A stretch of DNA of 12,688 bases from JAGOEF01 sp964511665 (GTDB lineage: Bacteria > Bacteroidota > Bacteroidia > Bacteroidales > ML635J-15): positions 1 through 12,688 of the forward strand of contig CAZEHA010000075.1 of assembly GCA_964511665.1 (NCBI GenBank). Direction: 5' to 3'. This document shows, piece by piece, positions 6,478-12,688 of this stretch. The notes beneath the pieces are model-generated. The model did not search any database and was not told the origin of the DNA. It saw nothing but the letters and a program-made list of their open reading frames with translations. Position numbers and translations under genes: made by a program. Within the stretch, counting starts at the first letter, position 1. Each line of letters begins with the position of its first letter.

Positions 6478-9400
6478 CTACCAAACCCTCCACTCAAATT
6501 CCAAATTCTCCTGCCGGCAGGTGGGGCGCTGGCGGCCGTTGGTGAGGCGGTCAACTTCGCTGATTACATAAGTTCGCAGTTCGCTCAGGCTTACCTGCTT
6601 GTCGCCATTGGCATCGGCACGCTGGTTGTATAAGCCGTCGAGGAGGGCGTAGGTAAACACACCGTTGTTCCACTGCTCACCTTCGAGTGCATAGCCTACT
6701 CCTGCGGCTGCCGATATCACCACTGCCCCCGAACCGCGGTTCAGGTTGGCAAACAGCTCCTGCATCAAATCGAATGAATTTTGCAGTCCCACTTTGTTGG
6801 GGTCGCTCGAATGTTTCATTACCGCCCCTTTGTACGAATAGGTTGTCAGTCCGCTTTTTTTGCCGTCGGCAAGCAGCACATTGTTGTCGGGTTCTTGCTG
6901 TGTATCTTCCTTGTCAACTTCGCCGCTGTGGCAGGCATCCATCAATAATAATTTTTTTCGGGCTGGAATTCCATCTAAGAGTCCTTCGAGAGCATCGTAA
7001 GAAATTCCATTTACAGAAGGGTTGCTGAAATCGACATTGTGAGAGGCAAAGTAAAAATCGAGATTGTCGTCGAGCAGGCCGTGACCCGAAACGTATAGAA
7101 TCACCTCGTCATCTACATTGCTTTGCATCAGCTTTTGCTTTACGGCAATCAGGTTATCGGTGGTGGCTGCACTATTGAACAAGGTATCGATATATATATT
7201 TGCAAAATCACCATTGCGGTTGTCGGATAATAGTTTTACCATATCGCGTCCGTCTTTTACGGCGTATTTCAGGTTGAACTGCGAATCTTCGTATTCCGAC
7301 ACACTCACGGCTACTAAATACAAATCGTGTTTCTCGCGTTTTTTGGGGGTGTAGGAAATTTCAACGGTTTCTTTGTACGACTCCGCTCCTTTCTCGTTGA
7401 GGCACGAGACTTGTATTTTGTTTCTGCCTTCGTTCAGCACAATGCGTTCCTTTGTTTTGAACGTATCGGTGTTTTCATTGCGGAGGCTTTTTCCGGTCAT
7501 GCCAAACAGCGGCACGTCGTTTATCCAGATATTGTAGCGGTCGAGTTTGTATTTGCTGTCGTTGAAGTTCAGGTCTATTTCAAAATCTTTTTCATCAATA
7601 ACCGGCATATACTCAAAGTTTTCGATAGCCGTTTCGGGAATATGAAACTCGCCGCTGAGTTGTTCCTCGGTAAAACCCATTTTCTTGAGGCGTTTTAGGT
7701 AAGCTTGGTGATATGCTTCAATAAGTTCTGGAGAGGCAAACCCCAACCTTGCCAGCACAATATCGGGGCGGTTGTATTTGAGGTCGAATTGTTCGAAAGG
7801 GTAGATTTTGGTGTTGTCGACGATCCAATAGAGTTTTGAAGCGGCATTTTTTGTTGCCATATAGTATTTTTCAGGGTGAAGCAACAGGTAATCGGTAGAA
7901 TCAATAGCTACAAATGAATAGATTTCTTTACCACTTTCCATATCCCACAATGTGAGCATGGAGTTATGATGAGAAATGATTGTATTATTTTCAAAGTTAA
8001 CATCACACCAAATACCTTTCAATGGGATATTTCTAATTAGATTTCCGCTTGATACATCCCAAACTTTTGCAGTGTTATCATCAGATACACTTAAAATATT
8101 TTTACCATCAGGGCTGAATTGGGCATATCTAACAATATCAGTATGTCCTTCCAGGCAATGCAGTAGGTTTCCGCTATCTGCATCCCATACTCTGACTTTT
8201 TTATCACTCGATCCAGCCACTATCCTTTGCCCTTCCGGGCTGAATGAGGCTGAATGCAAAGTAAATACTAAAAAGCAAGTAAAGTCTTCTTCATCATCCG
8301 GTGAATAATAAGAATATTCTGTGGAGTCTATGGTTGGCATACACTGAAGTAATCTGCCGCTTTCTGCATCCCAGATTCTGGCAGTTCCATCATTGCCTGT
8401 TGTCACTATCTTTTGTCCGTTAGGACTGTAGGAAGCAAAAGAAACCCAACTTGAATCTTCTCCAATACTAAGCAGGAGTTTCCCACTTTCTGCATCCCAG
8501 ACTTTGGCTGTGCTATCCAGTGAGGACGTTAATATCCGTTTTCCATTAGGGGAGAATTGGGCTGCGGTTACATAATATGTGTGCCCTTCCAGCCTATGCA
8601 GCAATTTCCCGCTAACGGCATCCCAGACTTTGGCAGTGTGATCAGTTGAAGCTGTTACTATTCGTTGTCCATCGTGGTTGAAAACGGCTGAATAATATCC
8701 ACAAGAATAGGCTTCAAGATTAAGCAGAAGCTTTCCGCTTAAGGCATCCCATACCATGGCCACGTTATCACGTGATGCAGCCACTATCTTTTTCCCATCT
8801 GGGCTAAATGCAGCGAGATGAATTGCCTCTGTTTGAACTTCTAAATTATGCAAAGACATCCCAGTTGAAGCATCCCAGACTTTGGCTGTTTCACTCCAGT
8901 ATGCTGCAAAAATATTTTTTCCGTCAGGGCTGTAAGAAGCGCAAGAGATATTACTTGTGTGTCCATTCAGATTGTGCAGGAGTTTTCCGCTTGACGCATC
9001 CCAAACCTTGACTGCTTCATCCCAGTATGCCGTAGTCACTATCCTTTTCCCATCGGGACTAAATTGGATGGATTCAATCATATTATTATCTTGTACTATA
9101 TAAGTTATAAATATACCGCTTCTTGCATCCCATATACCTACCAGATTTGCACGTGCAATTACTACCTTTTGTCCGTCAGGGCTGAATAATGGTTCATTAT
9201 CATTAAAATTACAGAAATTTTGTAAGTGTTTCCCGCTTGAAGCATCCCAAATCATGGCTGTATTATCTCCTGAAGCCGTAGTCATTATCATTTTTCCATC
9301 AGGACTAAACGTTGCAGTAACATCATAAGTATGCCCATCCAGACTATGCAGTACTTTCCCACTGCGGGCATCCCAGACCTTGGCTGTGCCCATGGAGGAC

Positions 9401-10050
9401 GTTAATATTCGTTTCCCATCGGGGGAGAATTGGGCTGCGGTTACCTCAAATGTGTGTCCTTCAAGACTATGCAGCAATTTCCCACTGACGGCATCCCAGA
9501 CTTTGGCTGTATTATCCCCTGAAGCCGTAACAATGCGTTTCCCATTAGGGGAGAATTGGGCTGCGGTTACATAATATGTGTGCCCTGTCAGATTATGAAG
9601 CATTTTCCCCGAAGCCACATCCCAGAGTATGGCTGTATTATCTCCTGAAGCCGTAACAATGCTTTTCCCATCGGGGCTAAAAACGGCCGAATAAACAGCA
9701 ACATCTGACCTTTCCAAACAATACAGTAATTCCCCACTGTGGGCATCCCAGATTTTGACTGTGTTATCCTCGGAGGACGTTAATATTCGTTTCCCATCGG
9801 GGGAGAAGACGGCTGACGTTACTTGCGCTGTATGTCCTTCCAGATTATGAAGCATTTTCCCAGAAGCCACATCCCAAATTTTGGCTGTATTATCCGATGA
9901 AGCCGTAACAATGCTTTTCCCATCGGAGGAGAATTGGGCTGAAAAAATCCTTTCAGTATGCCCCACCGGCAGCCCCAGCCTCACTTCCTGAGAATAGAGC
10001 GGCATTAACACCAACTGCAAAAAAAACATTAACAATAAAAATCTTACCAT
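6478..10050 (-). CDS. Exported WD40-repeat / caspase-like (C14) protein
   Basis: 1190 residues. A signal peptide (about residues 1-20, MPLYS before QEV) implies export. Residues ~30-700 hold 16 WD40 repeats of ~42 residues with the pattern GHT-x-x-(V)-x-x-A-x-FSPDGK-(R/S)-I-(V/L)-T-(A/S)-S-x-DNTAKVWD-x-x-SGK-LLH-x-L-E. About half have lost the GH pair. Residues ~750-930 form a linker with an Ig-like or carbohydrate-binding-like beta region. The C-terminal caspase-like domain starts near HDLYLVAVSVSEY; the catalytic pair is His990 (YVSGHGLLD) and Cys1040 (LLMDACHSGE). An EF-hand-like loop (ADANGDKQVSLSEL) lies near the end. Both catalytic residues are present, so it is probably an active peptidase; substrate and trigger are unknown. 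It lies 67 bases after the FGE-like gene with only a caspase-tail remnant between, so co-transcription is likely. WD40-caspase fusions are known in Bacteroidota and cyanobacteria; the signal peptide makes a cytoplasmic suicide role less likely. Confidence 0.9.
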   Translation of the reverse strand: MVRFLLLMFFLQLVLMPLYSQEVRLGLPVGHTERIFSAQFSSDGKSIVTASSDNTAKIWDVASGKMLHNLEGHTAQVTSAVFSPDGKRILTSSEDNTVKIWDAHSGELLYCLERSDVAVYSAVFSPDGKSIVTASGDNTAILWDVASGKMLHNLTGHTYYVTAAQFSPNGKRIVTASGDNTAKVWDAVSGKLLHSLEGHTFEVTAAQFSPDGKRILTSSMGTAKVWDARSGKVLHSLDGHTYDVTATFSPDGKMIMTTASGDNTAMIWDASSGKHLQNFCNFNDNEPLFSPDGQKVVIARANLVGIWDARSGIFITYIVQDNNMIESIQFSPDGKRIVTTAYWDEAVKVWDASSGKLLHNLNGHTSNISCASYSPDGKNIFAAYWSETAKVWDASTGMSLHNLEVQTEAIHLAAFSPDGKKIVAASRDNVAMVWDALSGKLLLNLEAYSCGYYSAVFNHDGQRIVTASTDHTAKVWDAVSGKLLHRLEGHTYYVTAAQFSPNGKRILTSSLDSTAKVWDAESGKLLLSIGEDSSWVSFASYSPNGQKIVTTGNDGTARIWDAESGRLLQCMPTIDSTEYSYYSPDDEEDFTCFLVFTLHSASFSPEGQRIVAGSSDKKVRVWDADSGNLLHCLEGHTDIVRYAQFSPDGKNILSVSDDNTAKVWDVSSGNLIRNIPLKGIWCDVNFENNTIISHHNSMLTLWDMESGKEIYSFVAIDSTDYLLLHPEKYYMATKNAASKLYWIVDNTKIYPFEQFDLKYNRPDIVLARLGFASPELIEAYHQAYLKRLKKMGFTEEQLSGEFHIPETAIENFEYMPVIDEKDFEIDLNFNDSKYKLDRYNIWINDVPLFGMTGKSLRNENTDTFKTKERIVLNEGRNKIQVSCLNEKGAESYKETVEISYTPKKREKHDLYLVAVSVSEYEDSQFNLKYAVKDGRDMVKLLSDNRNGDFANIYIDTLFNSAATTDNLIAVKQKLMQSNVDDEVILYVSGHGLLDDNLDFYFASHNVDFSNPSVNGISYDALEGLLDGIPARKKLLLMDACHSGEVDKEDTQQEPDNNVLLADGKKSGLTTYSYKGAVMKHSSDPNKVGLQNSFDLMQELFANLNRGSGAVVISAAAGVGYALEGEQWNNGVFTYALLDGLYNQRADANGDKQVSLSELRTYVISEVDRLTNGRQRPTCRQENLEFEWRVW
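8543..8587 (-). repeat. Near-identical DNA within the WD40 array (pair with 9542-9586)
   Basis: These 45 bases are identical to 9542-9586, 999 bases away. They encode the GHTYYVTAAQFSPNG segment of WD40 repeats 12 and 4. A second pair, 9394-9429 and 9772-9807, shares 36 identical bases encoding the FSPDGKRILTSS segment of repeats 5 and 2. Most other repeats differ at many synonymous sites, so identity over such lengths points to recent internal duplication or gene conversion. Confidence 0.85.
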
Positions 10051-10072
10051 AGTTCTTTGTTTTTACATTTTT

Positions 10073-10117
10073 TTACCACACCCTCCACTCAAATTCCAGA
10101 TTCTCCTGACAGCAAGG
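10073..10117 (-). pseudogene. Caspase-gene 3' end fused behind the FGE gene (copy 3)
   Basis: Just after the FGE-like gene's TAA, the same frame reads PCCQENLEFEWRVW and stops at TAA (10073-10075). QENLEFEWRVW is identical to the last 11 residues of the live caspase protein; over those 33 bases 31 match and both changes are synonymous. DNA similarity extends to about 10118 with one inserted base, so it reaches the FGE stop codon. It ends 22 bases before the ATG of the live caspase gene, so the live gene is bracketed by two direct copies of its own 3' end. It is a remnant unless stop readthrough adds it to the FGE protein. Confidence 0.85.
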
Positions 10118-11686
10118 TTAGAAAGCACCGTAGCTACCCACCACCGTCATCGCCACCCGAAAGCCAATCCGTGAGCTGTTTTTGTTTTCGTTATAAATAG
10201 TTCGGGTTCCGGGCATGATATACACTGCAGGGTCTGCCCATGAGCCGCCTTTTACTACACGGGCGGGTTGCATTTTGTGGTACACCCCGGCGTTGTGCAT
10301 GGCTTGTTCGGTATAGTACACAATGCGTTGCCGGTCGTATATATCGGTTGAATCGCGAATTTCGGCGCCGAGTTCCAATTGTTTATACACTTTTTCGAAG
10401 GCAGTTTGTGTATTGTCGCCTGGGAGCACTGCAAAACGGTTGCTTTGAAAACCCGGATTGTCGAGCACCCACTCGGCCACATTGCCGGCCATGTCGTACA
10501 GCCCTTTTTGATTGGGAGGATATGCTTTTACCTCCGACGTAGAAAAGAAACCATCGTCGTCGTACGATTTGTGCCACACGTTGTTTTGGTCGCGTATGGT
10601 TCCAAAATTGGCAAGATATTTTCCTTTTTTATTAGTTGTGGCATAGCCTTCCCATGGATAGATATCGCGATTGTTTCCTTCTTTGTTCTGAAAACAGGCC
10701 GCATACTCCCATTCAGCCTCGGTGGGCAGACGAAAATTGGGATACAAAACCTCTGCATATTGCCAGTTGGCCGAATCGAGCAAAAACTCGCGTGTAGAAA
10801 AGTAATACGAGCGTGTTTTCAATACTTTTTCGGTAATCAGAATGTCTACGTTCAAACGGTCGCTGCGCCACTGGCAGTATGCCTGTGCCTGATGCCAGCT
10901 CACTCCCACCACAGGATAATTGTCGTAGGCGGGGTGCCAGAAATACAGCTTAACCATAGGTTCGTTGTAAGAATACGCAAAATCGTGCATCCAACATAGG
11001 GTATCGGGGTACACGCCGATGCTGCGTTCGTGATATTCGATATAGCCGGGTTTGTGGCCCAGTTGGCGCACCACCGAATCGAGGGCAGGGTCGCTCGACC
11101 ACAGGGCATCGAAAAGACTATCGTTGACCACTTGTACCACATAGGTATAGTGCAGCTTCGATACATCCATTTCTTTGCGGCGGAAATAACGCTCGTGTTC
11201 GGGGAAAAACATAAAGGCTTCGAGCACCGTGTCGTTCCAGTCGAAAGGAATGGTTTCGTTGTAGCGTCCGTTGGGCAGGCGGCGGTCGGGGTATTTCTCG
11301 GCGAGTATATCCATGGCATTGCGTATAGTTACCCACTTCGTGAACTCGCGATATTCGGCGTTGGTTACTTCGTGGTCGCTTATAAAGAAAGAACTTACGG
11401 TAACCCGCATTGGGGTATAACCAACCAACAAAGTAGAATCTTTTTCAGAGAAGGTTACATCATGATTTGTACGCCCCATTGTGAAAGTTCCTCCGGCAAT
11501 AAATTTCACACCCTCAAAATATTTACGTGCTTTTTTAGGGAGACTTTTATAACCTTGAAACTGTGTTTCTTTTACTTTTTTTGAATTGTTTTGATTGTAT
11601 TGCCATTCAGACTTCTGGGCTAAGCTATAGGGCATTTGGATCAATAGAACCGATGCAATGGTAATAATAAACAGGCATGCTTTCAT
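10118..11686 (-). CDS. Exported FGE/SUMF1-fold protein, GldJ/GldK-like
   Basis: 522 residues from the chosen start. The signal peptide is MKACLFIITIASVLLIQMPY with cleavage likely at SLA-Q; there is no lipobox Cys, unlike GldK and GldJ lipoproteins. The FGE-sulfatase domain runs from FIAGGTFTMG through SSFFISDHEVTNAEYREF, PVVGVSWHQAQAYCQWRSD, FRLPTEAEWEYAA, GLYDMAGNVAEWV and RVVKGGSW to SSRIGFRVA. A long insert (residues ~120-240) resembles the GldJ/GldK branch. The C-terminal Cys pair used for catalysis in true formylglycine-generating enzymes is absent (GTRTIYNENKNSSRIGF), so a structural or binding role is more likely. An ATG at 11737 would add 17 residues before the signal peptide and lies inside the candidate promoter, so 11686 is preferred. 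The gldL-gldM-gldN genes that normally follow gldK are not here, so it is a paralogue. It probably heads an operon with the WD40-caspase gene. Confidence 0.85.
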   Translation of the reverse strand: MKACLFIITIASVLLIQMPYSLAQKSEWQYNQNNSKKVKETQFQGYKSLPKKARKYFEGVKFIAGGTFTMGRTNHDVTFSEKDSTLLVGYTPMRVTVSSFFISDHEVTNAEYREFTKWVTIRNAMDILAEKYPDRRLPNGRYNETIPFDWNDTVLEAFMFFPEHERYFRRKEMDVSKLHYTYVVQVVNDSLFDALWSSDPALDSVVRQLGHKPGYIEYHERSIGVYPDTLCWMHDFAYSYNEPMVKLYFWHPAYDNYPVVGVSWHQAQAYCQWRSDRLNVDILITEKVLKTRSYYFSTREFLLDSANWQYAEVLYPNFRLPTEAEWEYAACFQNKEGNNRDIYPWEGYATTNKKGKYLANFGTIRDQNNVWHKSYDDDGFFSTSEVKAYPPNQKGLYDMAGNVAEWVLDNPGFQSNRFAVLPGDNTQTAFEKVYKQLELGAEIRDSTDIYDRQRIVYYTEQAMHNAGVYHKMQPARVVKGGSWADPAVYIMPGTRTIYNENKNSSRIGFRVAMTVVGSYGAF

Positions 11687-11706
11687 GGCATAAGGTTTTG
11701 AGAGTT

Positions 11707-11737
11707 TAAATATAAAAGGAATAATTTGTAATTGCAA
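11707..11737 (-). promoter_or_regulatory. Candidate promoter for the FGE-like/caspase unit
   Basis: On the minus strand, TTG (plus 11735-11737) is followed after 20 bases by TATATTTA (plus 11707-11714), one base off TAnnTTTG. The start of transcription would be near 11700, leaving a short leader before the ATG at 11686. Spacing and position are good; the -7 box is imperfect. Confidence 0.4.
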
Positions 11738-11751
11738 TAGTAGTTATAATA

Positions 11752-11878
11752 GCCGCGAATGATTTGACAAGCTCATCAGGACTGCGCGAATGAATATAGA
11801 TCTTATTTTTGCTGGGAGGATAATAGTGGAAGTTTCGCGAGCTCAACCAGATATAGAGGTAGAAACGGTTTTTTTGAA
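11752..11878 (+). repeat. Composite intergenic repeat, unit 1
   Basis: 127 bases. Part A begins GCCGCGAATGATTTGACAAG, continues with CTCATCAGGACT and ends GCGCGAATGAA (11784-11794). A spacer carries AGATCTTATTTTTGCTGG and AATAATAGTGGAAG-like sequence. Part B is TTTCGCGAGCTCAACCAG, then a GTAGAAACGG segment and a run of seven T. Unit 2 begins straight after. Short open frames across this region are repeat sequence and not genes. Confidence 0.85.
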
Positions 11879-12003
11879 GCCGCGAATGATTCGACAAGCT
11901 CATCAGGACTGCGCGAATGAATACAGATTTTTATTGCTGGCTGTTGCTTATTTTGGGTTTCGCAGGCTCAACCGGATGTAGAGTTAGAAACGGTTTTTTT
12001 GAG
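11879..12003 (+). repeat. Composite intergenic repeat, unit 2
   Basis: 125 bases, a direct tandem copy of unit 1. Part A (11879-11922) differs from unit 1 by few bases and contains GCGCGAATGAA at 11911-11921. Part B (11955-12000) has TTTCGCAGGCTCAACCGG and TTAGAAACGG plus a T-run. The spacer between the parts differs more, so parts A and B are the conserved elements. Confidence 0.85.
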
Positions 12004-12069
12004 GCCGCTAATGCGCGAATGAACCTTTTTTTGCCGCGAATGAGTGCATTTTATTAGCGCATTAGTGGC
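12004..12069 (+). repeat. Short repeat modules, one pair inverted
   Basis: A 29-base module, GCCGCTAATGCGCGAATGAA plus a T-run, is followed at 12033 by GCCGCGAATGAGTGCA and, after TTTT, by the inverted module ATTAGCGCATTAGTGGC (12053-12069). The last two can form an imperfect hairpin (9 of the first 12 positions pair). The inverted module ends at the base that completes the stop codon of the GxxExxY gene. On that gene's strand the hairpin is followed by A residues, so it is not a standard terminator. Confidence 0.75.
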
Positions 12070-12452
12070 TAAGTTAAAACAATTCGCTTGTAATCTACTT
12101 TCAGACCACCAAAATTGACAAGTAACCCGAGAGTGTTCCGCGAAACTTTCAGATAATTTATTACCTGTGCAACATGCTCATCGGCAAAGCCTGAGGCACA
12201 TTTAAGTTCTAAAATTATTGAATCGAATACTACAAAATCAGCATAAAACTTGTGTGGCAAAACAACATCTTTATAGCGAACCAAATACTCCTTTTCTCTT
12301 TCATAAAAAATGCCTGACTTTCGAAATTCATATTCAAGTGCATCTTTGTAAACAATTTCGAGGAATCCGGCTCCTAAATTATTGTGAACCTCCATGCAAA
12401 CACCTATTATTTGGTAGGCTTCTTTTTCGAAAATCAAGTTTTGCTTATTCAT
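12069..12452 (-). CDS. GxxExxY-family protein, PD-(D/E)XK nuclease-like
   Basis: 127 residues, the usual length for the family. The name motif is G29-F-L-E32-I-V-Y35 in NNLGAGFLEIVYKDALEYEF. The nuclease-like core follows: FYADFVVFDSIILELKCA supplies Asp72 and Glu82-x-Lys84, and the helix H93-VAQVINYLK carries the conserved Gln96. Glu32, Asp72, Glu82 and Lys84 match the expected active site of the PD-(D/E)XK fold, so nucleic-acid cleavage is plausible but unproven. There is no signal peptide, so it is cytoplasmic. The start is the first ATG in frame, with about 78 AT-rich bases before the next repeat and no clear promoter. The gene is flanked on both sides by the same intergenic repeat family, and its TAG stop overlaps a repeat module. 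It has no evident functional link to the envelope genes nearby. Confidence 0.85.
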   Translation of the reverse strand: MNKQNLIFEKEAYQIIGVCMEVHNNLGAGFLEIVYKDALEYEFRKSGIFYEREKEYLVRYKDVVLPHKFYADFVVFDSIILELKCASGFADEHVAQVINYLKVSRNTLGLLVNFGGLKVDYKRIVLT

Positions 12453-12530
12453 GAATAAAAATTTGATGTCGAAAATAAAACAAAAAAGGATATAAAAGTA
12501 TTACATGGTGAGGATGAAAACTATTTTTTT

Positions 12531-12688
12531 GCCGCGAATGATTCGACAAGCTCATCAGGACTGCGCGAATGAATCTTCTTTTGCCGCTAATGCACGAATG
12601 TTTTTTTTATACCACGAATGCGCGAATGAATACAGATCTTTTTGCTGGTAGAATAATAGTGGAAGTTTCGCAAGCTCAACTGGATATA
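12531..12688 (+). repeat. Composite intergenic repeat, unit 3 (cut by window end)
   Basis: Part A (12531-12574) is almost identical to unit 2 (GCCGCGAATGATTCGACAAG, GCGCGAATGAA at 12563-12573). Two short modules follow: GCCGCTAATGCACGAATG with a T-run, and ACCACGAATGCGCGAATGAA (12611-12630). The spacer (AGATCTTTTTGCTGG, AATAATAGTGGAAG) and the start of part B (TTTCGCAAGCTCAACTGG) then run to the end of the window. Compared with unit 1, the two modules look inserted between part A and the spacer. Confidence 0.85.

Noticed and set aside
6505..6520. Palindrome CTGCCGGCAG near the caspase stop as a terminator
   Set aside because: It lies within the coding region, is not followed by a T-run in the direction of transcription, and is not conserved in the tail copies.
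10379..10999. 206-codon open frame on the plus strand
   Set aside because: Antisense to the FGE-like gene, whose motifs are unmistakable on the minus strand; no signal of an independent protein.
11030..11584. 184-codon open frame on the plus strand
   Set aside because: Also antisense to the FGE-like gene and without recognisable motifs.
10118..11737. True gldK of the gliding/T9SS operon, or start at 11737
   Set aside because: No lipobox and no gldL, gldM or gldN alongside, so it is a paralogue. The longer start puts 17 residues ahead of a normal signal peptide and overlaps the candidate promoter.
11706..11981. Short open frames of about 63-65 codons on both strands
   Set aside because: They run through the composite repeats and appear only because the repeat lacks stops in some frames.
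11752..12688. CRISPR array
   Set aside because: Repeat units are long and modular, spacings are irregular, spacers are partly conserved between units, and no cas genes are present.

Overview
The window looks like chromosome of a Bacteroidota species that has a type IX secretion system. Three things point there: a secreted propeller protein ending in a type A T9SS sorting domain, a GldJ/GldK-like FGE-fold protein, and a promoter of the TTTG / TAnnTTTG type found in this phylum. Shine-Dalgarno sequences are weak or absent, and several signal peptides end just before Gln, which also fits. I cannot place it below phylum.

Layout: (1) 105-2384, minus strand: a two-gene unit encoding an exported 24-residue-repeat (MORN_2/YwqK-like) protein and an exported Ntn-hydrolase-like acylase with a C-terminal PKD domain. 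(2) 2541-4682, plus strand, divergent: a 713-residue secreted protein with 14 Reg_prop-type propeller repeats and a T9SS tail. (3) 4683-5105: no intact gene, but two decayed copies of the 3' end of a caspase-like gene and overlapping inverted repeats. (4) 5106-11686, minus strand: an FGE/SUMF1-fold GldJ/K-like protein, a 1190-residue exported protein with 16 WD40 repeats and a C14 caspase-like domain, and an AAA ATPase/DUF4143 protein with its own good promoter. (5) 11752-12688: composite intergenic repeats on both sides of a small GxxExxY-family PD-(D/E)XK-like protein.

Two observations stand out. First, the last codons of the WD40-caspase gene (NLEFEWRVW-stop) recur at three other places on the same strand: just after the FGE gene, just after the ATPase gene, and again near 4734-4820. 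Two keep the peptide almost unchanged with only synonymous differences across the core. This looks like the debris of a tandem caspase-gene family whose bodies were deleted or replaced while the 3' ends stayed. Second, the GxxExxY gene is embedded in an array of about 125-bp two-part repeats and shorter modules, and its stop codon overlaps the edge of a repeat module. That raises the possibility that gene and repeats form one mobile or recombining unit.

Most products (acylase, repeat protein, propeller, caspase, FGE-like protein) carry signal peptides, so the window is largely about the cell envelope or outside. The FGE-like protein and the WD40-caspase are adjacent, in the same direction, and probably act together. 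No rRNA, tRNA, CRISPR array or transposase was seen.
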